64,000 nt of DNA from Lachnotalea glycerini (GTDB taxonomy: Bacteria; Bacillota; Clostridia; Lachnospirales; Lachnospiraceae): the NCBI RefSeq assembly GCF_003201285.1, contig NZ_QICS01000001.1, positions 830,678 through 894,677 on the forward strand, written 5' to 3'. Shown here piece by piece: positions 18,699 through 27,629 of the stretch. Within the stretch, counting starts at the first letter, position 1. The number at the start of each line of letters is the position of its first letter. The position numbers and the translations under genes were made by a program. Under the pieces are notes generated by a model. The model saw nothing but the letters and a program-made list of their open reading frames with translations. It was not told where the DNA came from and made no database searches.

Positions 18699-19709
18699 TT
18701 ATTCCCAAGGTAAATCGGAGTGCTCAATTTTTTTATCTCTTATCATTAATTCCTTCACTGCTTCTGCTGCTGGTTTTTCAAAAAATAATACTTCGTTTAC
18801 CTGCTCTATAATTGGCAAGGACACCTGATATTTTTCTGCAAGCTTAATGGCTGCTTTTGCTGAATAAACTCCTTCAACAACCATTTTCACTTCTTTCATT
18901 GCCTCATCCATTGTATAACCTTTTCCTATTAGTATACCCGCTCTTCTATTTCTGCTATGCATACTGGCACAAGTTACAATTAAGTCTCCAATTCCTGTAA
19001 GTCCAGAAAATGTTTCTTTCTTACCTCCCATAATGGTACCAAGACGACTGATTTCAGCTATTCCTCTTGTGATTAATGCTGCTTTCGTATTATCACCGTA
19101 TCCCAATCCATCTGCGATACCTGCTGCAAGTGCAATCACATTTTTAAGCGCTCCTCCAAGCTCGATTCCTAATATATCAGGGCTGGTATATACACGAAAT
19201 ACCTCATTCATAAAAGTATTTTGAATAAATTCCGCATTTTCTTTTGCCTTTGCTCCAGCTACGCAGGTAGTGGGAATCTCTCTTCCTACTTCCTCTGCAT
19301 GACTGGGACCAGATAATACTGCTGCATTAACACCGGGGATTTCTTCTTCAATAATATCAGTTAATGTATATAGTGTGCTTTCTTCAATTCCCTTTGCTAC
19401 ATTAACAATTAATTGATTTTCACTCACATACTCCCTTAGCATTCTACTGGTACTTCTTGTATATGGCGATGGTACAGCCAAAACCAACATGTCCTTATTG
19501 GAAGCAGCTTCTTTTAAATCATTTGTAATTAAAATATCTTCTGCTATCTTAACTCCCGGTAATTTATCCTTATGCTCTCTTTGTACCTTTAGCATATTAA
19601 CTTCATCTTCTATGATAGACCATATAGTTACCTTATGTCCATTATTATGCAGCAGAACGGCTAAAGCAATACCCCAGCTGCCTGCACCTATTATACCAAC
19701 TTGAATCAT
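18699..19709 (-). CDS. gpsA: Glycerol-3-phosphate dehydrogenase [NAD(P)+]
   Basis: Makes sn-glycerol 3-phosphate from dihydroxyacetone phosphate for phospholipid synthesis. About 336 residues: N-terminal Rossmann motif GIIGAGSWGIALA, the VNVAKGIEE region, LSGPSHAEEV, and the catalytic lysine region GGALKNVIALAAGIADGLG, GDLIVTCAS. The start at 19709 (MIQVGIIG) has AAGGGTGG a few bases upstream; an upstream in-frame GTG lies inside that site. It follows plsY by about 11 bases, so the product is made next to the enzyme that consumes it (PlsY acylates glycerol 3-phosphate). Confidence 0.96.
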   Translation of the reverse strand: MIQVGIIGAGSWGIALAVLLHNNGHKVTIWSIIEDEVNMLKVQREHKDKLPGVKIAEDILITNDLKEAASNKDMLVLAVPSPYTRSTSRMLREYVSENQLIVNVAKGIEESTLYTLTDIIEEEIPGVNAAVLSGPSHAEEVGREIPTTCVAGAKAKENAEFIQNTFMNEVFRVYTSPDILGIELGGALKNVIALAAGIADGLGYGDNTKAALITRGIAEISRLGTIMGGKKETFSGLTGIGDLIVTCASMHSRNRRAGILIGKGYTMDEAMKEVKMVVEGVYSAKAAIKLAEKYQVSLPIIEQVNEVLFFEKPAAEAVKELMIRDKKIEHSDLPWE

Positions 19710-19720
19710 ATTAACCACCC

Positions 19721-20353
19721 TTATTTTTGACCAAGCTTATGCTCAGTCCCTTTCACTAATCTAATGATATTTGCTCTGTGCCTGTAAAATGCTAATGCGG
19801 TTAATACAAAACTTACCGCATACAACTCATAAAGATATGGCTGGGTCAAATGAAATACTCCTCTGCTTCCCAATACAATAACCTCAATCAAAAAGCCTGT
19901 CATTAAAAGCAGTGAGCCAAGCGAAACGTATCTGGTTATTGCGACAGTAATGATAAATGTAAAAAATCCAATAATAGCCATTGTATTATGAAACGCAAGT
20001 ATCATTCCGGCAGTGGCAGCAATTCCTTTACCACCCTTAAATCCTAAATAGAATGGAAAATTATGGCCTAAAACTGTTCCAAGACCTGTATACATTATAA
20101 GCAAAGGCATCCAATCTACACAAGACACTCCAAATATTTTTCTTGCAACCCATGCTGCTAATACAGCTTTTAAGCAATCTCCTAAAAAAGTAATAAAACC
20201 TGCCTTAAAGCCTAATGTTCTAAGTGCATTGGTGGTACCTGCATTACCACTTCCCATCTGTCTTATATCTACATGCTTAATCTTACCATATATGTAGCCC
20301 GTTTGAAACAAACCACACAAATAGCCTATTATCACGCACACCAATCGTTCCAT
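19721..20353 (-). CDS. plsY: Acyl-phosphate:glycerol-3-phosphate acyltransferase
   Basis: Integral membrane enzyme adding the first acyl chain to glycerol 3-phosphate using acyl phosphate. About 210 residues with five or more hydrophobic segments. Signature motifs are the GSGNAGTTNALRTLG loop (motif 1), GHNFPFYLGFKGGKGIAAT (motif 2) and the C-terminal RHRANIIRLVKG(T)E region (motif 3). The start at 20353 (MERLVCVI) lies one base after the der stop, with AAAGGA in the end of der; an upstream in-frame start inside der adds ten residues and is less likely. Sits in der-plsY-gpsA, a classic Firmicute order. Confidence 0.95.
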   Translation of the reverse strand: MERLVCVIIGYLCGLFQTGYIYGKIKHVDIRQMGSGNAGTTNALRTLGFKAGFITFLGDCLKAVLAAWVARKIFGVSCVDWMPLLIMYTGLGTVLGHNFPFYLGFKGGKGIAATAGMILAFHNTMAIIGFFTFIITVAITRYVSLGSLLLMTGFLIEVIVLGSRGVFHLTQPYLYELYAVSFVLTALAFYRHRANIIRLVKGTEHKLGQK

Positions 20354-20354
20354 G

Positions 20355-21680
20355 TTACTGATTTTCCTTTCGCTCTCTAACAATAAATTTTAAAGATGTT
20401 CCTTTAAAACCAAAGGCTTCTCTAATTCTGTTTTCAATATATCTTGTGTAAGAAAAGTGCATTAACTCCTTGTCATTTACAAACAAAACAAATGTCGGAG
20501 GTTTCACAGCTACCTGAGTAATATAATAGATTTTCAAACGCTTTCCTTTATCAGAAGGCGGCTGCTGAAGTGCTACTGCTTCTGCAACAATTTCATTTAA
20601 AACTCCCGTTGCAATTCGAAGCGTTTGATTTTGAATCACCACATCAATCTGCTCAAACAGCTTAGGAAGTCTTTGTCCCGTCTCTGCTGAAATAAACATA
20701 ATTTCTGCATATGGCATATATGCCAGCACATCTTTGATTTTTTTTGTATATTCGTAAATGGTTTTATCATCCTTTACAATAGCATCCCATTTATTGACTG
20801 CTATAATAATTCCTTTCCCTCTTTCATGTGCAATACCCGCAATCTTTGCATCTTGCTCGGTAATTCCTTCTGTTGCATCAATCATCACAACAACAATATC
20901 TGCTCTATCCACTGCTGCTACCGTACGAATAATACTGTAGCGTTCCAGCTCTTCCTTAATTTTATTTTTTCTTCTGAGTCCTGCTGTGTCAATAAATACA
21001 TATTCCTTATCCTGATGTATTACTCCTGTATCAACAGCATCGCGGGTCGTACCTGCTATATCTGATACAATCAGCCTTTTCTCACCCAAAATTTTATTAA
21101 TTAATGAAGATTTTCCTACATTCGGCTTACCCACAATTGCTACTCTAGGTCTTTCATCCTCTTCTTCTGCTAAATCCTCTTGATTAAAATGCGAAGTAAC
21201 TATATCAAGCATATCTCCAAGCCCAAGTCTTGAAGCTGCCGATACTGGTATTGGATCGCCAATTCCCAGATTATAAAATTCATATACATCCGGCATAAAC
21301 TTGTCAAAACTGTCTACCTTATTGACAATTAAAACAACAGGCTTTTTCGAACGTCTTAACATATCAGCTACCTTAGCATCTGAGTCCACCAAACCTTGTC
21401 TTACATCTGTAATAAAAATAATGACATCTGCTGTTTCAATTGCTATTTCAGCCTGTTCTCTCATCTGGGATAAAATAATGTCCTTGCTGTCAGGCTCTAT
21501 ACCACCTGTGTCAATTAAAGTAAAAGTCATATTAAGCCAAGTTACATCTGCATAGATTCTGTCTCTTGTTACACCCGGTGTATCTTTAACAATCGAAATA
21601 GTATCTCCTGCTAATACATTAAACAATGTTGACTTTCCTACATTAGGACGTCCTACAATTGCTACAATTGGTTTACTCAT
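20355..21680 (-). CDS. der: Ribosome-associated GTPase Der (EngA)
   Basis: Essential GTPase with two tandem G domains required for 50S subunit maturation. 441 residues. First G domain: [20 protein letters not shown]; second: [24 protein letters not shown]; a C-terminal KH-like domain ends in [10 protein letters not shown]. Length is normal. It heads the der-plsY-gpsA segment and follows the DUF512 gene by about 58 bases, a neighbourhood seen in many Clostridia. Confidence 0.97.
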   Translation of the reverse strand: MSKPIVAIVGRPNVGKSTLFNVLAGDTISIVKDTPGVTRDRIYADVTWLNMTFTLIDTGGIEPDSKDIILSQMREQAEIAIETADVIIFITDVRQGLVDSDAKVADMLRRSKKPVVLIVNKVDSFDKFMPDVYEFYNLGIGDPIPVSAASRLGLGDMLDIVTSHFNQEDLAEEEDERPRVAIVGKPNVGKSSLINKILGEKRLIVSDIAGTTRDAVDTGVIHQDKEYVFIDTAGLRRKNKIKEELERYSIIRTVAAVDRADIVVVMIDATEGITEQDAKIAGIAHERGKGIIIAVNKWDAIVKDDKTIYEYTKKIKDVLAYMPYAEIMFISAETGQRLPKLFEQIDVVIQNQTLRIATGVLNEIVAEAVALQQPPSDKGKRLKIYYITQVAVKPPTFVLFVNDKELMHFSYTRYIENRIREAFGFKGTSLKFIVRERKENQ

Positions 21681-21738
21681 ATAAATCTCCTTTTCTATAT
21701 TAGGATATACAGCCCTTATCTATAATAAACTGTTATTT

Positions 21739-23052
21739 CTAATCTTGAATTACCGAATTGATAAAATCGCGTCCGCTTGATTTTACAATATCTACTTTCA
21801 CTTGTAAAGTAGTTTCCAATTCGAATATCGTAATATCGTCCAGAAATACATCTTCTCCGCTTCTTAAAATATTACACGGAAGTAAAAGTTTTTCTCCTAA
21901 TTCTTTGTCTTTTAGTTGCTCAATTAAATCCTGTCCCGTTAATAAACCTGACACCGTTATCATTGATCCAAAAAAATTATTAATAATTTGATATACATGG
22001 ACGGTCATTTTAGGGAATTTTTCCTCCAAACGTATAGCCATCTTTTTAATATAGCTATAGGCAGACACACCTGTCGCTATACTTATCATATGCTCTCTGT
22101 TATCGGAATTAAGCTGACTGTATTCCTCCTCAAATTCATCCAATAAAAGCCTTACCATTCCAACGCCATTTTCAAGCTGAAGATAACCATCATAATTATC
22201 TGCTTCCGGTAATTTTTCATTCGCCATTATATACCATTCATCCCCTGCATGGATAAAATGCGTTCCATATTTTTTAAATAGTTTCTTCTGCCATTTATGA
22301 ATAATAGCCAGTACCTCTTTACTGTCCTCTTTGCTAAAAGGCTCCAACGGCCATAGTCCTTCCCGAAACTTCGTAAGGCCTACGGGAACAATAGACACAC
22401 TCTTAAGGTGTGGAATGTATTGAGACATATCCTGTATGCTTCGCTCCAATTCCTTACCATCATTAATCCCCTTACATAATACAATTTGCCCATTCATCTC
22501 AATTCCAGCCTCATAGAAACGATCCACTTTCTTAAGTGCATCCCCTGCAAAACGATTATGTAGCATTTCACACCTAAGTTTGGGGTTCGTCGTTTGAAAC
22601 GATATATTAATCGGAGACATCTTATATTCTATAATACGATTAATATCTTTTTCACTCATATTGGTTAAAGTAATATAATTCCCCTGCAAGAATGATAATC
22701 TGGAATCATCATCCTTAAAATAAAGAGTTTGTCTCATACCCTCAGGCATCTGATCAATAAAACAAAAAATACATTTGTTATGACAGGATTTATAATCATC
22801 CATCAAACCATTTTCAAACTCAATCCCAATCTCATCATCAAAATCCTTCTCTATCTCTAATTCCCATTCTTCTCCATTTTCCTTACCTATCAATAATACC
22901 AAATACTCTTCCTCTGCCAAAAATTGGTAATCAAATACATCCTCTATTTCTTTATTGTTAATTGCAATTAAACAATCACCTGGTACTAATTCCAGTTCAT
23001 CTGCTATACTTCCCGGCACAATTTTACTTATTACATGCCCTTTCTTCCTCAT
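21739..23052 (-). CDS. DUF512 protein: PDZ-like domain plus radical-SAM-type cysteine motif
   Basis: 437 residues. The first 80 form a PDZ-like domain (VPGSIADELELVPGDCLIAI). A CxxxCxxC motif follows at Cys90, Cys94 and Cys97 (CHNKCIFCFIDQMPEGMR), the radical-SAM iron-sulfur spacing, then the DUF512 C-terminal domain (IVPVGLTKFREG is the family hallmark). The substrate is unknown to me. The gene is typically next to der in Clostridia, as here, and may take part in RNA or ribosome modification, but that is guesswork from context. It is divergent from the PRPP synthetase gene, with about 235 bases between the starts. Confidence 0.88.
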   Translation of the reverse strand: MRKKGHVISKIVPGSIADELELVPGDCLIAINNKEIEDVFDYQFLAEEEYLVLLIGKENGEEWELEIEKDFDDEIGIEFENGLMDDYKSCHNKCIFCFIDQMPEGMRQTLYFKDDDSRLSFLQGNYITLTNMSEKDINRIIEYKMSPINISFQTTNPKLRCEMLHNRFAGDALKKVDRFYEAGIEMNGQIVLCKGINDGKELERSIQDMSQYIPHLKSVSIVPVGLTKFREGLWPLEPFSKEDSKEVLAIIHKWQKKLFKKYGTHFIHAGDEWYIMANEKLPEADNYDGYLQLENGVGMVRLLLDEFEEEYSQLNSDNREHMISIATGVSAYSYIKKMAIRLEEKFPKMTVHVYQIINNFFGSMITVSGLLTGQDLIEQLKDKELGEKLLLPCNILRSGEDVFLDDITIFELETTLQVKVDIVKSSGRDFINSVIQD

Positions 23053-23174
23053 AATACTACTCCTTGTCTATAATCAAAAGCACAAAAGAAAGAAAAAATC
23101 TGTTGATTTGTTCCCCATTTTTTCAAAGCTTTCGTTTCTATCATACTAAAATTAACTCTAAAAAGCAATAAATC

Positions 23175-23203
23175 TTGACGTACTTTCCTCTTGATGTTAT
23201 AAA
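23175..23203 (+). promoter_or_regulatory. SigA-type promoter of the PRPP synthetase gene
   Basis: TTGACG (23175-23180), 17-base spacer, TATAAA (23198-23203): near-consensus. The implied leader is about 75 bases. Confidence 0.7.
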
Positions 23204-23287
23204 TTATAAGTAACATCTTTTAGTATGACAAGTGAAATGGATTACATTCATCTTGTTTAATATATTGTTCGGAGGAATACAATAACT

Positions 23288-24460
23288 ATGCCTAATCTTG
23301 CTTTATTAGAAAATTCACTTCCTGTTGCACCTCTTAAAATTGCTGCTTTAGAAGGTTGTAGACAACTTGCGTCAAATGTTGACGACTACATTTTAAAATT
23401 TAGAGATAATTTAAATCCAGATTTGAAATTGTTCAAAGGCTTTCATGAGGATACCTATCTGACAAAATGCTCTTGTCCCAGATTTGGAACCGGAGAGGCA
23501 AAAGGAATCTTTTACGAGTCCATTCGCGGTGCTGACCTTTTTATCATGGTTGATGTCTGCAATTATAGCTTATCCTACTCTGTATGTGGACAAATCAACC
23601 ATATGTCTCCTGATGATCACTACCAGGATTTGAAACGAATCATTTCAGCTGCTACCGGCAAAGCACACCGTATTTCTGTTATCATGCCATTTCTTTATGA
23701 AGGAAGACAGCACAAGCGTACAAAAAGAGAATCCCTTGATTGTGGTTTAGCTTTGGAAGAATTAATCAATATGGGAGTATCCAATATCCTTACATTTGAT
23801 GCTCATGATCCACGTGTACAAAATGCAATTCCTCTTAGTGGTTTTGACAACTTTAATGCATATTACCAATTTATGAAAGCATTGCTTCGTACTGAAAAAG
23901 ATTTAAAAATTACGAACGAAAAATTAATGATTATCAGCCCTGATGAGGGTGCTATGCATAGAGCAGTTTATTTGTCAAACGTTTTAGGTGTTGATATGGG
24001 TATGTTTTATAAACGTCGTGATTATTCTACTATTATCAATGGTAAAAACCCCATTGTTGCCCACGAATTTTTGGGAGATAGTGTAGAGGGTAAGGATGTG
24101 ATCATTATAGATGATATGATATCTTCTGGGGAAAGTATGCTAGATGTTGCCAAGCAGTTAAAAGAGCATAAAGCAAACAGAATATTTATTTTTTCAACTT
24201 TTGGTCTGTTTACGGATGGGCTATCCAAATTCGATGAATATTATGAAAAGGGTTACATTACACGAGTTGTAACAACTGATTTAATATATCGTACCCCTGA
24301 ATTATTATCAAAGGAATACTATCTTGAAGCTAAAATGAGTAAATTTCTTGCGACAATTATTGATAGTTTAAATCATGACATTTCTATTGGAAGCGTATTA
24401 AGTCCAACTGAAAAGCTTCATTCTGTAGTTGCTAAATATAATAAAGGAATCGAATTTTAA
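23288..24460 (+). CDS. prs: Ribose-phosphate pyrophosphokinase, long divergent form
   Basis: Predicted to make PRPP from ribose 5-phosphate and ATP for nucleotide, His and Trp synthesis. 390 residues against about 315 for the usual enzyme, the excess being mostly N-terminal. Recognisable parts are the ATP-loop region PFLYEGRQHKRTKRE (usual RQDRK is altered to RQHKR), TFDAHDPRVQNAIP, the ISPDEGAMHRA segment and the PRPP-binding loop VIIIDDMISSGES. These fit the phosphoribosyltransferase fold, but the loop SSGES differs from the common DTAGT. The only plus-strand gene between 1 and 39 kb, monocistronic, with its own strong promoter and a palindromic element after the stop. Another PRPP-binding protein remains possible. 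Confidence 0.82.
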   Translation: MPNLALLENSLPVAPLKIAALEGCRQLASNVDDYILKFRDNLNPDLKLFKGFHEDTYLTKCSCPRFGTGEAKGIFYESIRGADLFIMVDVCNYSLSYSVCGQINHMSPDDHYQDLKRIISAATGKAHRISVIMPFLYEGRQHKRTKRESLDCGLALEELINMGVSNILTFDAHDPRVQNAIPLSGFDNFNAYYQFMKALLRTEKDLKITNEKLMIISPDEGAMHRAVYLSNVLGVDMGMFYKRRDYSTIINGKNPIVAHEFLGDSVEGKDVIIIDDMISSGESMLDVAKQLKEHKANRIFIFSTFGLFTDGLSKFDEYYEKGYITRVVTTDLIYRTPELLSKEYYLEAKMSKFLATIIDSLNHDISIGSVLSPTEKLHSVVAKYNKGIEF

Positions 24461-24478
24461 TTTATTCATGTAACAATG

Positions 24479-24535
24479 TATGGAATTTGATTACTCACTT
24501 GCAACTAAGTTAGATGCTAAGTGACTACTTCCATA
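24479..24535 (+). terminator. Long imperfect palindrome after prs (terminator or structured repeat)
   Basis: Outer arms TATGGAA (24479-24485) and TTCCATA (24529-24535), with inner pairings CACTT/AAGTG and GCAaCTAA/TTAGaTGC, fold into one long stem. It follows the prs stop by 18 bases. No T tract follows, so it may be a structured repeat rather than a classic terminator. Confidence 0.4.
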
Positions 24536-24603
24536 TCTAAACATACGCATCATCTCCCTAATTCCTCGCTCATGAGGGACTTGACAGCTTTACCGCGCCG
24601 AAT

Positions 24604-24691
24604 GCAGTCACATGTTCCACTTGCATTCGTGCGCATTGTGTTTTTATATTATAGGAATTAATACTTTTATAAGTTATCACAACAGGTGTTT
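24604..24691. repeat. Dispersed intergenic repeat, copy A
   Basis: From GCAGTCAC to about GTTATCACAACAGGTGTTT. The core TTGCATTCGTGCGCATTGTG plus TTTTTAT matches 56510-56536 with one mismatch, and the flanks share AATACTTT and GTTAYCACAACA. Together with the palindrome at 24479-24535 it fills the prs/HD-GYP gap; no gene is seen there. Confidence 0.6.
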
Positions 24692-24721
24692 ACATACTGC
24701 AAAGCACTACATTTATTTTAT

Positions 24722-25975
24722 TCAGCATTGTAAAAATGACTCATAATGCCTTGCTGCTTCTACCTGCGATTGTTCTCTAAGCTCATTGATCATTTGCATA
24801 TTATCTATGAGAACCGAAACAACATTTTCTGCAAGTGCTCCATTTTGAACCATACCATTTAATACTTTAACCGCATGGCTCTCATCCATACCTTTACGAT
24901 AAGGACGATCCTCTGTTATGGCAGTAAAAACATCTGCAACTGCCATAATTCTTGAACCTAATGACAGCTTGTCTCCCTTTATATGAAACGGATAACCTTT
25001 CCCATCAATTCGTTCATGATGGTAGGCTGCCCATTCCTTAATTTCTTGTAATTCTGGAATAGAGTCTAACAGTTGATATGTATAATAGGTATGAGATCGC
25101 ACTTGGTTAAATTCATCATCACTCAACTTCCCTTGTTTTTCTAATATTTCATTGTCAATTGCCAGTTTCCCCAAATCATGCAAGTATCCTGCAACAAGCA
25201 TCATTTTACATTCCTTAGCTGGAAAATCAAATAAGATTGCTAATTGCTTCGCTATATTTGCAACCCCTGCTGAATGCCGCGCTGTAAAACGACTTCTAAA
25301 GTCAATGATATAAGAAAAAATTTGGGTCAGTTCTAACAAATCATCCAGACTCAACATTTGAATATCAAAATTGCTGACATCGACCTTATTTACCGGATAA
25401 CCAGCCTTTAAATCAAACCATATATATTCTTCTATGCTTAGTTCTTCAAATGCCTCAACAATAGCAGGTACGTACATTGTATTGCTTCTTTCTTTAATAT
25501 ATTCTGCAATACGCGGAATTTGTGATAAAATATTCACGTCAGGCTTAATCATTGTACAAACCCGGTCTGCTAAGTGTATAATATGACTTCCAAAGGGAAC
25601 CCTTTCACCATAAAATTCACTTCCTTTTCCATCGTTCCATGCCAGATGGTGAAATTTAATTATCAGAGCCGCACTTTTCATTGGCTCAAATTCTTGCAAA
25701 AGTTTGGCTCCAATAAATGCATGATTATTAACAAGCATAGGCTCTCTTTCTATAATTTCCAATCTCTCGTTTCTTGAAAGTGCCCCAATGTCATGGACTA
25801 AACCAGCAAGAAATGTATCTCTTTGCTCATTCTTTGACATATTTAATTTTTCACATAATCTATACGATAAATAGGCCACCTGCTGCTGATGATTCGATAG
25901 CAGTGGCGAAATTAAATCCTGTGCATCTGAAATACTTTTCAAAAGTGCAAATAAACTAATATTAATTATGTCCAA
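24722..25975 (-). CDS. Tandem HD / HD-GYP domain protein, probable cyclic-di-GMP phosphodiesterase
   Basis: 417 residues with two HD-type metal phosphohydrolase domains. The first (about 28-140) has GLVHDIGALS and a later KFHHLAW; the second (about 230-400) carries YLHDLGKLAI, AAYHHERIDGKGYP and ADVFTAITEDRPYRKG, the full HD-GYP signature, so hydrolysis of cyclic di-GMP is the likely activity. There is no receiver, transmembrane or other sensory domain; the first HD domain may be regulatory. Monocistronic, separated from the Hrb-like gene by about 165 bases that contain that gene's terminator. No diguanylate cyclase is nearby. Confidence 0.85.
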   Translation of the reverse strand: MDIINISLFALLKSISDAQDLISPLLSNHQQQVAYLSYRLCEKLNMSKNEQRDTFLAGLVHDIGALSRNERLEIIEREPMLVNNHAFIGAKLLQEFEPMKSAALIIKFHHLAWNDGKGSEFYGERVPFGSHIIHLADRVCTMIKPDVNILSQIPRIAEYIKERSNTMYVPAIVEAFEELSIEEYIWFDLKAGYPVNKVDVSNFDIQMLSLDDLLELTQIFSYIIDFRSRFTARHSAGVANIAKQLAILFDFPAKECKMMLVAGYLHDLGKLAIDNEILEKQGKLSDDEFNQVRSHTYYTYQLLDSIPELQEIKEWAAYHHERIDGKGYPFHIKGDKLSLGSRIMAVADVFTAITEDRPYRKGMDESHAVKVLNGMVQNGALAENVVSVLIDNMQMINELREQSQVEAARHYESFLQC

Positions 25976-26093
25976 TAAAACCTCTCCAATCTTGTAAATT
26001 TATTAAACACTTACTTATGTACTTAGTATTTTTCTATCATAACTCATAATTTGTCGTACGTAAACAAATAATTGGAATAAATATCCTTATTAT

Positions 26094-26132
26094 ATAAAAA
26101 TGGTGTAAAACAACTTTTTGCTTTACACCATT
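26094..26132 (-). terminator. Terminator after the flavin reductase-rubredoxin gene
   Basis: Stem AATGGTGTAAA (26099-26109) with TTTACACCATT (26122-26132), 12-base loop, then TTTTT on the minus strand. It starts eight bases after the stop codon. Confidence 0.8.
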
Positions 26133-26139
26133 AATTTTA

Positions 26140-26784
26140 CTATTGTTTTTTAAAAACTGACTTAGGCTGTTTACATATTGGACATATATAATCATCAGGC
26201 AAGTCTTCAAATGGAATGTCTCCATTATATTCATAGTTACATATACTGCAAACATATTTATCAGTCTTATTCTCTTTTATTCTTTCAGTCGCAATATAGG
26301 TTGGCGCATTTTGGGGACTTTTGCCTTTAATCACATTATGATAATAGGAATATGTCATACTATCATCTTCTGAAAGAACATCTGCATCCATGACCTTACC
26401 AAGAAAAACGGTATGTGTATCCGTTTCCATCTTATTAATGACATCGCAAACCAAATATGCACATCCATCTGTAACAATTGGCATATTACTAAATACATCA
26501 TATTTTACGGAATCAAATTTGTTGACTTTCTTCCCTGATTGGAATCCAAATGTCCCAATAATGGAAGGATTGGATTTAACTCCTAAAATAGAAATTGCAA
26601 ATCTACCTGATTTTTCTATACACTTATTTGTATAATTGTCATGGTGGATACTAATTGCTATTGTAGCAGGTTCTGCCGTTATTTGCATTGCACAATTAGC
26701 CGTACATCCTGTCGGCCTTTCTTCATCCCATGTAGTAATAATATAAACTCCATAAGATAAATTATTAAATGCATTTATATTCAT
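26140..26784 (-). CDS. Flavin reductase-rubredoxin fusion (high molecular weight rubredoxin-like)
   Basis: 214 residues. Positions 1-160 form an FMN-binding flavin-reductase-like domain ([31 protein letters not shown]); the C-terminal 45 residues are a rubredoxin with both CxxC knuckles ([11 protein letters not shown] and [11 protein letters not shown]). Proteins of this build (Hrb in Moorella) pass electrons from NAD(P)H to flavodiiron proteins or other oxygen-detoxifying partners. No flavodiiron gene is adjacent, but desulfoferrodoxin and a stand-alone rubredoxin lie directly upstream on the same strand, so electron supply to superoxide reductase is the natural inference. Ends with a strong terminator. 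Confidence 0.9.
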   Translation of the reverse strand: MNINAFNNLSYGVYIITTWDEERPTGCTANCAMQITAEPATIAISIHHDNYTNKCIEKSGRFAISILGVKSNPSIIGTFGFQSGKKVNKFDSVKYDVFSNMPIVTDGCAYLVCDVINKMETDTHTVFLGKVMDADVLSEDDSMTYSYYHNVIKGKSPQNAPTYIATERIKENKTDKYVCSICNYEYNGDIPFEDLPDDYICPICKQPKSVFKKQ

Positions 26785-26821
26785 AATTTCTCCTAAGCAT
26801 TTATTATTAATGCTTTGTCAT

Positions 26822-27205
26822 TTATATATCCTTCTTCCATAATCCATGAAGGTTACAAAACTCATACGCTGCCACTGCTTTTTCACCATTTAATGAAAAT
26901 TCAGCTCTTGGCTTATCATCGGAAGTTAAATATTTTATCTGATATCCCTTATCAGTTTCTAGATAAATCCATTGTATAAAGTGCTCTGGTACCATTGGAT
27001 GTTCTACACTTCCCACTTCCACAGTAATTAGGTCACCATCTGCTGTTACAACCGGCACATGCTTCTCTGTTGCTGCATCCACTGTATTTGGTTTAATTTG
27101 TGTCATTGTCTCACCACAACAAGATACTGGTGCTCCCGATTCATTTATCATGGTAATAATATTACCACAATGCTTACATACAAAAAACTTAGGTTCTTTT
27201 TTCAT
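26822..27205 (-). CDS. dfx: Desulfoferrodoxin / superoxide reductase
   Basis: Non-haem iron protein reducing superoxide to hydrogen peroxide without releasing oxygen. About 127 residues: N-terminal desulforedoxin-like centre (FFVCKHCGNI...VSCCGETM, four Cys) and the catalytic centre II with EKHVPV, VGSVEHPMVPEHFIQWIYLE and CNLHGLWK, giving the four His and one Cys ligands. The start at 27205 (MKKEPKFF) has GGAGG eight bases upstream; two earlier in-frame ATGs overlap or crowd that site. It precedes the Hrb-like gene by about 37 bases. Confidence 0.96.
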   Translation of the reverse strand: MKKEPKFFVCKHCGNIITMINESGAPVSCCGETMTQIKPNTVDAATEKHVPVVTADGDLITVEVGSVEHPMVPEHFIQWIYLETDKGYQIKYLTSDDKPRAEFSLNGEKAVAAYEFCNLHGLWKKDI

Positions 27206-27278
27206 AGACATTACCTCCATATTTTATTAAGTGTATGAAATAGTCGTAGTTAAGTCTGAAATACAGCTTTATATCAAC

Positions 27279-27308
27279 ATGGATATGTTCTGTTTCGAAC
27301 ATACCCAT
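27279..27308. promoter_or_regulatory. Hairpin/dyad between rubredoxin and desulfoferrodoxin genes
   Basis: Near-perfect arms ATGGATATGTTC and GAACATACCCAT around TGTTTC. It lacks a T tract on the minus strand, so it may be an attenuator, mRNA-stabilising hairpin or operator for dfx rather than a terminator. Confidence 0.4.
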
Positions 27309-27338
27309 ATAAATTCTACAACGATTATTCTATTACAA

Positions 27339-27494
27339 CTAAATTTCGGTAAATGCATCTTTGCCTAAACCACAAACAGGGCAAACCCAATCATCCGGAA
27401 TATCTTCCCATGCAGTACCTGGAGCAATTCCACCATCTGGATCACCAACTTCTGGATCATATACATAACTACAAGGACATTCATATTTGCTCAT
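27339..27494 (-). CDS. Rubredoxin with a shortened first iron-binding knuckle (CxC)
   Basis: A 51-residue rubredoxin, single Fe(Cys)4 electron carrier. The usual core is present ([30 protein letters not shown]), but the first knuckle reads [10 protein letters not shown]: Cys6 and Cys8 are separated by one residue instead of the standard two, and the following Gly is Ser. The second knuckle Cys38-Cys41 is normal. The start at 27494 follows GGAGGTG; an upstream in-frame ATG has no RBS. It neighbours dfx and the Hrb-like gene, suggesting it feeds electrons to superoxide reductase. Confidence 0.93.
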   Translation of the reverse strand: MSKYECPCSYVYDPEVGDPDGGIAPGTAWEDIPDDWVCPVCGLGKDAFTEI

Positions 27495-27629
27495 ACGTAA
27501 CACCTCCATAATTAAATTATTTTCATATGCTAAAAGCATGTTTTATTATAACATATAACATAGAAAATAGATATGTTTTTTAAAAATTTTTAATATTTCA
27601 GTTTCAACTAGAAGATTTTTAAATAGATA

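Noticed and set aside
24498-24640. Short frames on the reverse strand of the repeat region (e.g. MRMFRYGSSHLAS...)
   Set aside because: They fall within palindromic and repeated DNA with no independent RBS; more likely a repeat element than genes.
26037-26255. 72-codon minus-strand frame containing a partial CxxC-like stretch
   Set aside because: It overlaps the rubredoxin end of the fusion gene in another frame and runs through the terminator.
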